From an uncultured Planktomarina sp. (GTDB lineage: Bacteria > Pseudomonadota > Alphaproteobacteria > Rhodobacterales > Rhodobacteraceae), in NCBI GenBank assembly GCA_905182535.1, contig CAJJBZ010000008.1, positions 62,001 to 126,000 of the forward strand: a DNA stretch of 64,000 nucleotides. Direction: 5' to 3'. A model generated the notes under the pieces. It saw only the letters and a program-made list of their open reading frames with translations, did no database searches and was not told the DNA's origin. Positions 51,764-60,944 of the stretch are shown here, in pieces (within the stretch, counting starts at the first letter, position 1; each line of letters opens with the position of its first letter). Position numbers and translations under genes: made by a program.

Positions 51764-51892
51764 TCTGCACTCGCTGGTATGCGTGCTGACTACATGCTTG
51801 TAGAGGGCAATGAGTGGCCTATGTATTATTCACCTGTTGAAAGTCTGGCCTCTTGAAATGCGATTACGCTGACGCTTTAGCTAAATTTTTAT

Positions 51893-52261
51893 TTATGGTA
51901 GTTCCAACTTGACCGTATCGATCAACTTGGAAAGCTCGCTGACCGTTTCAGAAATTTCTTTTTGTTGCTTGAGCAATGCAGTCAGTTTTGCCTGAGCTAT
52001 CGGCACCCAAGCCTGCATTTGTGCTGTGCTACCGTCTTTGTCGTAAATTTGAAGCCATCGGCGCAATTCCTCTAGGCTGAAGCCGAAGCGTCGGCCGCGC
52101 ATGATCAATGTCATCCGGGCGACATCCCGTGCGCTGTAAAAACGAGAACGCCCTACACGTTCTGGTTTCAACAACTCAATATATTCATAATAGCGCAGCG
52201 TCCTTGGCGTGACATCGAACTGCGCGCACATCTGTTTGAAAGATTGATTTGCTTCTAACAT
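51893..52261 (-). CDS. MerR family transcriptional regulator
   Basis: 122 residues. Winged-helix MerR N-terminus CAQFDVTPRTLRYYEYIELLKPERVGRSRFYS, then RMTLIMRGRRFGFSLEELRRWLQ and a C-terminal coiled coil (LTALLKQQKEISETVSELSKLID). No cysteine cluster for metals in the C-terminal region, so it is not a metal sensor of the MerR/CueR kind. Its position next to GST, thiolase and fadJ suggests control of acyl-CoA catabolism, as for LiuR-like MerR proteins; this is inference. Its own promoter has a MerR-type architecture. Confidence 0.9.
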   Translation of the reverse strand: MLEANQSFKQMCAQFDVTPRTLRYYEYIELLKPERVGRSRFYSARDVARMTLIMRGRRFGFSLEELRRWLQIYDKDGSTAQMQAWVPIAQAKLTALLKQQKEISETVSELSKLIDTVKLELP

Positions 52262-52273
52262 ATTTCCCCCGCG

Positions 52274-52304
52274 TATACAGTATTACGTTGGGCTGTATGG
52301 TCAA
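52274..52304 (-). promoter_or_regulatory. MerR-type promoter/operator of the merR-like gene
   Basis: Read on the minus strand: TTGACC (52304-52299), a 19-base spacer and TGTATA (52279-52274). Inside and at its edge lies the dyad ATACAG...CTGTAT (52298-52293 and 52080-style mate at 52280-52275), arms six bases with a 12-base centre. A 19-base spacer with internal dyad is the hallmark of MerR-family targets. The start codon lies 13 bases downstream, behind GGGGGA. Confidence 0.6.
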
Positions 52305-52308
52305 GTGG

Positions 52309-53361
52309 TCAGTTCATGAAGCTGGGAGCTAAAAAGTAGCAGCCGTATCCTACAATCAAGGCTGGGATTTCTGAATAGCCGGTGGCTCGTGAGTTGGGTG
52401 CTATTGTTGGAAACCATGTATCGCCAGCGTTGAATATTGCGTTCCTGATTAATGCCGCAAAGGGACAACGCTGTTTATGCACAGTGTCGCGATTAGCTGT
52501 TTGGCCCGCAGCCAGGAATAAATCCAACCAACACTCCCAGTAATGCTAACAATATATCGACAGTTTCAAATGCTGCCTCTAAACCTAAGCTCACAAATGC
52601 ATCGGCTTAATCATAAGCTAAGTATGCCTTAATGACTATGTTGAGATAAAGGATGTTACTTCGGCCCTCTGAGTCTGGAGTTAATCTGCAAGATCAGTCA
52701 TTTTTTTGAGTGGGGATGTCGCCCATATAAAAGCCCCCCAAAAAAAGTGGCAATGAGGGCAATAGTAAAAACTAAATATGAACTACATACAGTGAAAATA
52801 CCTATGCCAGTCAGCTGAGTAACGCCAATGGTCAATCCTGGAGCCACAAAGATTACGTGACAGTAACCTTGCCAGTGGGCCCTCCCAGTAACAAGTGCAA
52901 TCTCATAGTGCTTAGAGGGGTTTGGGGTCAGATCCATCCAATTAGAGCGATCGACAAGCCAACCTGCAATAATTTCAGCTGTCAGGGAAAGGGGGAGAAC
53001 GACCATTGCAGCCTTTGGTTGCTTCGCTATGACTGAAAATGTGGTATCACCCATTATTGTGGTCAAAGTTGCGACCACCGTACCAAACCCAACATTGCTG
53101 GAAGAGTTAGCAGCAACAACTATTAAGGCACCTTAGCAACCTAGCGTTGTGGGAGGTTTTTAGTAAGAATCAAACATCAAAATTAGCTAACCTTTTGACG
53201 CCGTAAAAAGTGATAGTGCTGCGGCAACAAAAGACGATAATTGAACATAGGCATTGACCACAAGCACGCAGGTCAGGGACCCGAAGTAGCCTTGGGCCAA
53301 AGCTAAAACTAAGATAGCGCAGAAAACGGCTAGTCGTCGGCTATGAAATGGGCTGGGCATA
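52309..53361 (-). pseudogene. broken 10-TM heavy-metal/manganese exporter (ArsP_2-like)
   Basis: Three pieces in order on the minus strand, in different frames. 53361-53188: MPSPFHSRRLAVFCAILVLA and following hydrophobic residues. 53139-52698: GALIVVAANSSSNVGFGTVV, TIMGDTTFSVIAKQPKAAM, a hydrophilic loop and further helices. 52612-52309: LLALLGVLVGFIPGCGP, then shifted NAIFNAGDTWFPTIA and YSEIPALIVGYGCYFL. The GCG-GALIVV, MGD and IPGCGPQ patterns with NAI-N-GD resemble the putative 10-TM heavy-metal exporter family, called manganese transporter in Roseobacters. Five or more frame changes and stops within 1 kb exceed the rate elsewhere in the window, so decay is favoured, though sequencing error may add to it. 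Confidence 0.65.
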
Positions 53362-53411
53362 TCGGTGGCTACAAATGTCTATGTTTTAATATTTGATTTC
53401 ATTTAACCCCT

Positions 53412-53435
53412 TTGCAATTGATAATAATTACGCAA
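53412..53435. promoter_or_regulatory. Fur/Mur-like palindrome
   Basis: A 24-base imperfect palindrome with ends TTGCAATT and AATTACGCAA around a GATAAT centre. It lies 51 bases before the broken exporter start and 52 bases before the thioesterase start, between divergent genes. AT-rich inverted repeats of this TTGC/GCAA form resemble Mur (manganese-responsive Fur) sites of Rhodobacterales. Confidence 0.45.
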
Positions 53436-53486
53436 GTAAAAATAAAGCGCTTGGCAATCTACCGGCTAGGCTCAATAAACAAAGTC

Positions 53487-53915
53487 ATGACACAAACAGA
53501 CAACAATGCAGCGCGCCAATTTATTAAAGCTATTCCTCACTCCCGCAGACTGGGAATGGAGGTTGAAGAGCTCGGAAATGGTAAGGCCGTGATTTCAATG
53601 CCGTATGACAAGGCTCTTATTGGAGATCCGGTCACCAAGGTGATCCATGGTGGCGCTGTTTCAGCGTTGATGGATACTGCAGGTGGTGCTGCTGTCGTGG
53701 CGCATCCTTTAGCTGGTCTGGGTACTGCCACATTAGATCTTCGCATTGATTACATGCGATCTGCGACTCCTGGTCAAACCATCACTGCAACGGCGGAATG
53801 CTATCATGTTACCCGTAGCGTGGCATTTGTTCGCGCTACAGCCTGTGATGCAGACACTGCGCGTCCGGTAGCCACGGCAACCGGTGCTTTTACAGTAATG
53901 AAGGGGTCATCATGA
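53487..53915 (+). CDS. PaaI-family acyl-CoA thioesterase
   Basis: 142-residue hotdog-fold thioesterase: IPHSRRLGMEVEELGNGKA, VIHGGAVSALMDTAGGAA with the catalytic Asp, and TATLDLRIDYMRSATPG. Hydrolyses an acyl-CoA of unknown type. ATG 53487 is chosen by homology of MTQTDNNAARQF; upstream codons of the open frame look non-coding. Overlaps the next thioesterase gene by four bases (ATGA). Confidence 0.88.
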   Translation: MTQTDNNAARQFIKAIPHSRRLGMEVEELGNGKAVISMPYDKALIGDPVTKVIHGGAVSALMDTAGGAAVVAHPLAGLGTATLDLRIDYMRSATPGQTITATAECYHVTRSVAFVRATACDADTARPVATATGAFTVMKGSS

Positions 53916-54413
53916 AGAGACCTGAACCTGTTATCCAAGTGAAACGCCGCCGTGATCTCGCACTGTCGGTGATTGTTAATCAAGTGCCCTATATCGAATT
54001 TTCTTGGGGTCAGTTTTGACCGACATGGTAATCAATTGACCTCCACTATGGCGTTCCATGACGATCTTATCGGCAACCCGATGTTGCCGGCGCTGCATGG
54101 GGGTGCAACGGCCGCTTTTTTGGAGGTAACGGCGATTATTGGACTAGCCTGGGCATCTCTTTGGGGAGAGATTGAAGGCGAAAGCTTAGATATTGAAGCA
54201 GTGCAAACTGGTGTACTAGCGTTACCTAAAACTATTGACTTTACCGTGGATTACCTTCGTCCAGGACTACCACGTGACGCTTATGCCCGTGCTCGGGTCA
54301 ATCGCTCTGGACGGCGATATGCATCGGTGCATGTGGAGGCTTGGCAAGACAACCGTGACCGCCTCTTTGCTCAAGCGTCAGGTCACTTTCTCATGCCGCA
54401 ACGCGATGGCTGA
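53912..54413 (+). CDS. second PaaI-family thioesterase (suspected frameshift)
   Basis: About 166 residues. MKRPEPVIQVKRRRDLALSV then IPYIEF-like VPYIEFLGVSFDRHGNQLTS, LHGGATAAFLEVTAIIGLAW and KTIDFTVDYLRPGLPRD. The frame breaks at TTTT 53999-54002; one T less reads straight through. The hotdog signature has Glu in place of the Asp seen in the partner (FLEVTA against LMDTAG). The two consecutive thioesterases may form a hetero-oligomer or work on different chain lengths; the adjacent MATE gene overlaps its 3' end. Confidence 0.85.
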
Positions 54414-55721
54414 TCATATACATGGTATTACGCATCGGCGGGTGCTGACTATTGCAATCCCAATTGTAATTTCGAATGCTACCGTGCCAATTCTTGGGGC
54501 GGTTGATACCGGTGTAATTGGCCAAATGGGAGCGGCGGCATTCAAGGAGCTTATGCCGCCATTATTTGTTCGGGGGCACTTTTGGTTTTGCTTGGTTTTC
54601 TGCGCATGGGAAAACTAGCAGTCGACAATCCAAGCTCTTGGGGCTGGAGACGCCATAACCGACAGCTTTTTTTTAGAGCGACTGGCATCGGCCTGATGGC
54701 TGGGGTTGGATTTATCCTACTTCAATTGCCTATTTTCGCGGGTGCGTTTTGGGTGTCGCCGGCCTCTGTAGAAGTTGAATCTTTGGCGCGAGACTATATG
54801 TCCATCCGAGTTTGGTCAGCGCCAGCTGCCATCGCAATTTATGGTCTCAGTGGATGGTTGATTGCACAAGAGCGTACTGCTGCAGTGCTCCTCATACAAT
54901 TATTGATGAACCTGTGTAATATCATTCTTGATCTTTGGTTTGTTCTGGGACTTGGCCTTGGTGTGGAGGGCGTGGCGCTCGCCACTTTGATCGCAGAATG
55001 GGGCGGTCTGGTGCTGGGGTTATATTTGTGTCGTTCGGTTCTGAGTGGGTTGGCTGGGTCTATGTGGCGACAGGTTTTTGATCGGGTTCGCTTGGCCCGT
55101 ATGGCGCAGGTAAATGTGGATATTCTGATTCGTTCGGTTTTATTACAAGCTGGCTTTGTGAGTTTTCTTTTCTTTGGCGCGGATTTGGGCGACGTAACTT
55201 TAGCAGCCAATCAAGTTTTGCTGCAATTTGTATATATGGCTTCTTATGCGATGGATGGGTTTGTCTTTGCTGCTGAGGCATTGGTGGGTCAAGCTATGGG
55301 TGCGCGGGCTGTGGCTCAGCTGCGGCGTGGGGCTTCTTTGACCGCCATTTGGGCCTTTGGGGCTGCGGTCTTCATGGCAATGATGTTTTGGGCCTTTGGG
55401 GCAATTGTGATTGATATTATCACTAAGGATGCCAGTGTGCAGGAAGCTGCACGCATTTATTTGCCGCATATTGCGTTAGCACCTCTGATGGGCGCGCTCG
55501 CCTGGATGTTGGACGGTGTGTTTATTGGGGCTACTCGTAGCCGCGATATGCGCAATATGATGATATTGTCATTTTTGGGCTATTGCGCGCTGGTAGCTCT
55601 ACTGTTGCCGAGTCTTGGCAATCATGGGCTTTGGCTTGCCATGAATGGATTTTTCATCTTACGCGGTGTGACTTTAGCCCTGAGGTATCCCGCATTAGAA
55701 CGGGCTGTAGCAGTTTATTAA
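54406..55721 (+). CDS. MATE family efflux transporter (several suspected frameshifts)
   Basis: Sodium- or proton-coupled multidrug exporter of the DinF-like branch, about 439 residues and 12 helices. Start MADHIHGITHRRVLTIAIPIV, GAVDTGVIGQMG; later GLSGWLIAQERT and NQVLLQFVYMASYAMDGFVFAAEALVG. Frame breaks are mended by single-base additions at about 54534-54540 (GG), 54611-54614 (AAAA), 54632-54633 (AA) and 54666-54673 (T8). The last three together restore the frame and give KTSSRQSKALGAGDAITDSFF. ATG 54406 overlaps the thioesterase stop, so the three genes form a unit. Confidence 0.85.
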
Positions 55722-55727
55722 ATCTGG

Positions 55728-56790
55728 CTATAACCAACTTTCTGTGGTCACGCCGATAGCTTGCCCCAACTGATCGAACCCATCATTAGCTAAAAGGCGA
55801 TCCATTCCCAAGGCGATTCTTGGCACCAGCGAAAGGCCTTGATAAACCATGGCGGAATAAAGCTGTACTGCGCAGGCCCCAGCGTGAATTTTTGCATAGG
55901 CGTCCTCAGCTGAGCCGATACCGCCGACACCCACCAGATCAATCCTGTTAGCGGTTGCCACGCGCATTTTGGCTAAAACCCGTGTTGATTTCTCAAATAA
56001 GGGACGTCCTGACAGTCCTCCCTTTTGATCACGGTCAGAAGAGCGTAGCCCGTCGCGGTCCAATGTCGTGTTGGTGCAGATGATCGCAGACAGTCCTGCA
56101 GGCCAATGCTAAATCTGCAATGTCTTGTATCTCTGCATCGGTAAGGTCCGGAGCGATTTTTAGAAAAATAGGAATTGGCCGTACTAGTTTTGCGTTGGTT
56201 GCTTTTATGCGACCCAGCAGATCCTCCAGAGCTGCCTTACCCTGTAGATCCCGCAGTTTTTCCGTGTTTGGTGATGAAATGTTAACCGTTGCAAAATCGA
56301 TATGTGGAGCAGCTACGTTTAGGACATCACCAAAATCATTAGCACGATCTGCGCTGTCTTTATTGGCGCCTAAATTCAATCCGCGTGGGATGGAGGTGGA
56401 CGTTTGGGCGAGGCGGCGGGCAATGGCTTCAATGCCTTGGTTGTTAAATCCAAAGCGATTGATCACGGCGTGATCTTGCAAAAGCCGAAATAATCGTGGC
56501 TTGGGGTTGCCAGCTTGGGGTAGTGGCGTGGCAGCGCCCACTTCCAGAAAACTGAAACCAGCCTTGGACAATGGCGATAAGGCCTGAGCGTTTTTGTCGT
56601 ATCCAGCGGCGAGCCCAACCGGGTTGGCTAAGGCTATACCGCCTATCGATGTGGTAAGGCGTGGACTTGTGACCGGGCCGCCATGTAGGGGTGCCAGCCC
56701 CAACTTTAGAGCTTGGATTGATAGGCCATGGGCGTTTTCTGGATCAAAGTAATGCAGGAATTTGAGGCCAATATCTTCTAGATTAATCAT
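55728..56790 (-). CDS. pyrD: dihydroorotate dehydrogenase, quinone type (suspected frameshift)
   Basis: Membrane-associated FMN enzyme of pyrimidine synthesis, class 2. [76 protein letters not shown], then in the other frame [25 protein letters not shown] and [14 protein letters not shown]. The break is near 56099-56103 (CCTGCAGG); one base less gives [15 protein letters not shown]. About 353 residues. Two bases separate its start from the end of the DUF952 gene upstream, which implies an operon. Confidence 0.93.
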
Positions 56791-56791
56791 A

Positions 56792-57127
56792 TCATATCAT
56801 ATGATCTGGGAATTTATGGCGACCGTCGATAAGTGGCAAAGGCAGGCACCAAACCACTTCGTTGAGCTGCAAGCGCCTATAGAGATGAGGGAACTCCGCC
56901 CCTCCACGCGATACTTCCCATTTGAGATTACCTTGCAGAGCTGTGCAGTCCACCGCTGCAACGTAGAGGCCTTCCACAGCTGTAAAATGTTTATCGGCAG
57001 TTTCTTGGGCCTGTATGGCGGTAGAGAAATGAATATAGCCGTCGACTAAATCAATCGGCGCGCCGGCCGTGTCACCTTTTGCCTTTAGAACATGCCATTC
57101 ATTGGAGCGGAATATTTTATAAATCAT
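56792..57127 (-). CDS. DUF952 family protein
   Basis: 111 residues: [67 protein letters not shown] and [13 protein letters not shown]. This pattern is that of DUF952, glyoxalase-like small proteins of unknown function. The frame extends to 57247; the start is taken at 57127 (or 57130), after GGTGGGAT. Directly upstream of pyrD, as in many Rhodobacteraceae. Confidence 0.88.
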   Translation of the reverse strand: MIYKIFRSNEWHVLKAKGDTAGAPIDLVDGYIHFSTAIQAQETADKHFTAVEGLYVAAVDCTALQGNLKWEVSRGGAEFPHLYRRLQLNEVVWCLPLPLIDGRHKFPDHMI

Positions 57128-57240
57128 CATATCCCACCTGTGCCGCGTTGAGATAAAATCGTCAACTGTCGTTTGACCGATTTGAGCTTCTATAATGTCG
57201 GAGTTGACTCCGCTGGGCAGATGTGGATCGTAGGTATATC

Positions 57241-57280
57241 TAATCATTTTGGGAAAAAATTAATCATTTTGGGGAAAAAC
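57241..57280 (+). repeat. 20-bp direct repeat before the 5'-nucleotidase gene
   Basis: TAATCATTTTGGG followed by an A-run occurs twice with period 20 (57241 and 57261), differing by one G and the final base. The second copy supplies GGGG before the ATG at 57282, so the duplicated element may carry the ribosome-binding site. Confidence 0.7.
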
Positions 57281-57281
57281 A

Positions 57282-58856
57282 ATGTTCAGAAGCCTCTTTA
57301 CCAGTGCTACTTTACTAGCAATCAGTGCGGGCGCTGCCGCCGCTGATTATTCTCTCACTATCTTGCATACCAATGACTTCCATGCGCGCTTTGAGCCCGT
57401 ATCAAAATATGACAGTGGCTGTGGCGCGGAAGACAATGCGGAGGGCAAATGCTTTGGTGGTTCTGCACGTTTGGTCACAGCGATTAATGAGGCTCGTACT
57501 AGATCTGACAACTCGATCTTAGTTGATGGGGGGGATCAATTTCAGGGCACTTTGTTTTACACCTATTACAAGGGTAAATTAGCAGCAGAGATGATGAACA
57601 AAATGGGATATACTGCGATGACCGTGGGTAACCATGAGTTTGACGATGGTCCAGAGGTGCTACGCGGCTTTGCTGATGCTCTCGAATTTCCAATTTTGAT
57701 GTCAAATGCTGATATCAGCGGTGAGGTATTGCTGCGCGATGTTATCCAGAAATCTGTCATCATCGAGCAGGCTGGTGAAAAGATTGGCCTGATTGGCCTA
57801 ACGCCGCAAGACACAGATGAGCTGGCAAGTCCGGGGCCGAATGTGGTATTTTTAGATCCTTCATCCGCAGTTCAAGCTGAGGTTGATAAGCTCACAGCCA
57901 TCGGCGTAAATAAAATCATTGTTCTGTCACATTCTGGTTATTTGGTTGACCAAGCGGTTGCTGCCAACACTACGGGTGTTGACGTTATAGTAGGTGGGCA
58001 TTCCAACACATTGCTCTCTAATACAAACGAGCGGGCAGAGGGCGCCTATCCAACTATGGTTGGCGATACTGCGATTGTGCAAGCCTATGCTTATGGCAAA
58101 TTTCTGGGTGAGTTAAATGTCACCTTTGATGCTGCTGGTAAAATTCTGCAGGCAGTCGGTGAGCCTTTGATCCTAGATGGAACTGTGTCTGAAGACAGCG
58201 TCACTAAGAACCGGATCGCGGATGCAGCCGTGCCTTTGGAAGGAATCCGCAATCAAGTCGTGGCCAAATCTTCGGCAGTTATTCAAGGCGATCGTAAAGT
58301 TTGCCGCGTTGCCGAATGTGAGATGGGCAATTTAGTGGCCGATGCTATGCTGGCGCATGTGGCCGAGCAAGGTGCGCAAATCGCCATTGCAAACTCAGGC
58401 GGGCTACGTGCCAGTATTGATGCGGGCGATGTGACGATGGGCGAAGTTTTGACTGTTTTGCCATTTCAAAACACTTTGGCGACCTTTCAAATTTCCGGCC
58501 AAGGGGTGATTGATGCGCTCGAAAACGGTGTGAGCCAAGTTGAGGAAGTCAAAGGTCGGTTTCCACAGGTTGCCGGTTTGAAATTCACTTGGGATTTGAG
58601 TGTAGCCCCAAATGAAGGCCGTGTTGTTGAGGTGCTGGTGGCCGAAAGCGCAGGCTTTGTTCCAATCGATCCAGCAGCCTTATATATGGTCGTAACTAAC
58701 AATTATGTCCGGAATGGCGGTGATGGCTACAAGATGTTCCGCTCGGGCTTAAATGCCTATGATTATGGCCCAGGACTTGAGGTGGTCTTGGCCGAATACA
58801 TGGCGGCGCAAGGGTCTTATGTGCCTTACTTAGATGGGCGTATCACTGCCAAGTAA
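57282..58856 (+). CDS. periplasmic 5'-nucleotidase / metallophosphatase (UshA-like)
   Basis: 524 residues with a Sec signal peptide (cleavage after AGAAAA, about residue 22). N-terminal metallophosphatase domain: LTILHTNDFHARFEPV, VDGGDQFQGTLFY, VGNHEFDDG, VLSHSGYLVD and VGGHSNTLLS; C-terminal 5'-nucleotidase domain with IANSGGLRASIDAGD and NYVRNGGDGYKMF. Hydrolyses extracellular nucleotides to nucleosides and phosphate, which links it to the salvage operon. Intact, and closed by a hairpin at 58860-58899. Confidence 0.93.
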   Translation: MFRSLFTSATLLAISAGAAAADYSLTILHTNDFHARFEPVSKYDSGCGAEDNAEGKCFGGSARLVTAINEARTRSDNSILVDGGDQFQGTLFYTYYKGKLAAEMMNKMGYTAMTVGNHEFDDGPEVLRGFADALEFPILMSNADISGEVLLRDVIQKSVIIEQAGEKIGLIGLTPQDTDELASPGPNVVFLDPSSAVQAEVDKLTAIGVNKIIVLSHSGYLVDQAVAANTTGVDVIVGGHSNTLLSNTNERAEGAYPTMVGDTAIVQAYAYGKFLGELNVTFDAAGKILQAVGEPLILDGTVSEDSVTKNRIADAAVPLEGIRNQVVAKSSAVIQGDRKVCRVAECEMGNLVADAMLAHVAEQGAQIAIANSGGLRASIDAGDVTMGEVLTVLPFQNTLATFQISGQGVIDALENGVSQVEEVKGRFPQVAGLKFTWDLSVAPNEGRVVEVLVAESAGFVPIDPAALYMVVTNNYVRNGGDGYKMFRSGLNAYDYGPGLEVVLAEYMAAQGSYVPYLDGRITAK

Positions 58857-58859
58857 AAC

Positions 58860-58899
58860 AGTGGCATGCCCCCTCCGCTACGCGCGAGGGCATGCCACT
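58860..58899. terminator. long hairpin between convergent genes
   Basis: AGTGGCATGCCC and GGGCATGCCACT form twelve perfect pairs around a 16-base loop. On the minus strand it is followed by TGTTTTAC, so it may serve both the nucleotidase gene and the gene from the right. Confidence 0.75.
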
Positions 58900-58973
58900 A
58901 GCGAATATTTAGTTCACAGAAACTTATAGCATTATATATCTATGCCTTGTCGCTTGGAGTTTTAGCTTGAATT

Positions 58974-60779
58974 CTAATCCCAACATTTCACTAGAGCTAC
59001 AGTGTTTTGGGTAATATTTGACAGGTCAATTGCATCCACTGTAGTGAGTGTGTCAGCTTTTATTACGGTTATATTTGCCTTTTGTAACAATGGTTCGATC
59101 CAGCCCCAGGTGGCTGCAAAATGTACATTACTGGGCAATTTCCGCTCGCCATTCTTCGGGTTTGGAAGCAAGATACCAATTACAGCACCGCTTTGATTGT
59201 ATAGAGGGCCACCGATGTCACCGGGCAGGATATCGATCTCAAGTCTTGCAATGTTCCGCTCACCCACAAGATTTTTGACATCTTGTAATAGGCCCAGTGT
59301 CAGTGTGGGTGCACCCAATTTTCCGCCATAGGCGTAACCGCCAACTGAGATGTGTCGGGGTGCGCGCAGGGGTGCGGTCTGAAATTTGGGCAGAGCTGCA
59401 GGGGCCGTGTCTAGCTTGGGTTCCAAAATAGTCAGCTTTGCATTTTGGGCTGCGATACGCAGTGTTGTACCATTTTCCAGCTCAATGGTTCCACAGCTTG
59501 AAAAATCTTTTTTAGCTGTCAAAATATAACCCTCTTGATTCAGAAATACTCCTGACATGGTAAATGATGGTGGGCGAATCTTTAGGCCACTTAGTAAATC
59601 TGATGGCGTAAGCTCGGCATCAAAAATAGACGCGTCTGGGAGCGCGCCGGGTAAGCGCGTGAAGCTGTTGAATACTTCATTTTCCACGCGCTGCCGACGG
59701 GCATCATCGCCAATGGGCCATACCAGAAATGCGCCCTTGATCTTACCATCGCGCAGCTGGGCAAAACCTGTTGTATGCACTGCAGTGTCGATGGCCTCTA
59801 TAGTGAAACTCGACTTTGTCAGTTTGCGACGGCCATCTTTGGGGATGATGCTCAGGGTTTGGAGTACCTCATAGAGGGCCTTCAGCCTTGCGCTGTCTCC
59901 AGTTTGGCTAATCAGGATAACCTGCACAATACTGCCTTCTCTACCTCGGTACCGTACAAATGGCGCGTCATATTGGGCTGCCTCTAGAATGCTGCTGGGC
60001 GCTAGGATGGCAATGCCTGCCTCAGCTGCAGTAGTTTCTGTGAAGCCCAAACCGGTTAAAAGTATTTGGTAATTTACGATCAGTTCCGCCCGTTGTGTTG
60101 CGGTTAGGACGCCTGTGTCCTCGTAACCGTTTGAGATCTGCCAGCGCGCCATTGCTCCTCGAGTTCCACGACCATAGAGGCCATCAATAGCGTTTTCGTA
60201 AAAGCCCGCCCAAGCAAGCGCGCGCTGCAAGTATTTTTTTTCTGCCAGTGTCATTGCCTGCTCGGAGAAAGAGGCGTCGATTAGTTGCCCAGTGGAAGGC
60301 AGATTTGAGGGGGAGGCCGTGTCTTCATCAGGTGCAATGTCCGGAACTAACGCTAGAGCTGCTGTGGCAGTATCTTGATTGGGTGCTGTATCAATGAATG
60401 GAGCTTTATGGACCTTGTTTTGAGTTGGTTCGATACGGGCTTCATTGAGGGGGAAGATTTGGCGTTGATACGAAGTACCGGTCGTGATGAAGCTACTACG
60501 TGGAACCAAATTGGCACTAAGAAACTCCTGCAAAACTCTATCTGCCGCTTTCTCTTGATAAGGACCAAGCGCTATTCCAAACCATCCTGCGCCAATGTCA
60601 AAGCCAACCACATTATCAAAATTTGCTTTGTATTGCTCAAAATTTTCCAAGGCGCTTGCCCGATCAGGCTGAGCCTCGACTTGAATCCAAACACTGCTGG
60701 GTGATGCAATTTGTGCAAAACTGGCTTGGCCCCACAAGAGGCAAATAGCAAAAGCAGAGTAGATTATATAGTTTTTCAT
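58974..60779 (-). CDS. secreted trypsin-like pseudoprotease with peptidoglycan-binding domain
   Basis: 601 residues. Signal peptide MKNYIIYSAFAICLLWGQASFA; residues 29-98 look like a SPOR-type domain (VWIQVEAQPDRASALENFEQY); about 175-235 a peptidoglycan-binding domain (LQRALAWAGFYENAIDGLYG); about 410-570 a trypsin-like fold. The catalytic His position (normally TAAHV) reads TAKKDF at 421-426 and the nucleophile GDSGGP reads GDIGGP at 520-525, so Ser is Ile at 522. The Asp cannot be placed with confidence. It is likely catalytically inactive and may bind the cell wall or other proteins. Confidence 0.75.
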   Translation of the reverse strand: MKNYIIYSAFAICLLWGQASFAQIASPSSVWIQVEAQPDRASALENFEQYKANFDNVVGFDIGAGWFGIALGPYQEKAADRVLQEFLSANLVPRSSFITTGTSYQRQIFPLNEARIEPTQNKVHKAPFIDTAPNQDTATAALALVPDIAPDEDTASPSNLPSTGQLIDASFSEQAMTLAEKKYLQRALAWAGFYENAIDGLYGRGTRGAMARWQISNGYEDTGVLTATQRAELIVNYQILLTGLGFTETTAAEAGIAILAPSSILEAAQYDAPFVRYRGREGSIVQVILISQTGDSARLKALYEVLQTLSIIPKDGRRKLTKSSFTIEAIDTAVHTTGFAQLRDGKIKGAFLVWPIGDDARRQRVENEVFNSFTRLPGALPDASIFDAELTPSDLLSGLKIRPPSFTMSGVFLNQEGYILTAKKDFSSCGTIELENGTTLRIAAQNAKLTILEPKLDTAPAALPKFQTAPLRAPRHISVGGYAYGGKLGAPTLTLGLLQDVKNLVGERNIARLEIDILPGDIGGPLYNQSGAVIGILLPNPKNGERKLPSNVHFAATWGWIEPLLQKANITVIKADTLTTVDAIDLSNITQNTVALVKCWD

Positions 60780-60944
60780 TTGTTGCCCTTAAAACCTTTA
60801 TACTCTTATTTGTGTGATTGGCTGGCAAATCAAGCCAGTACTTAGAAAAACTTTCTGCGGTTGCGCCAATTTAGCACCGGCGGCTTGATTGACGCTGGCC
60901 AGCGCAGGGCCTATTCAAGCGCAAAGCTAATGGCTGAGGATCAC

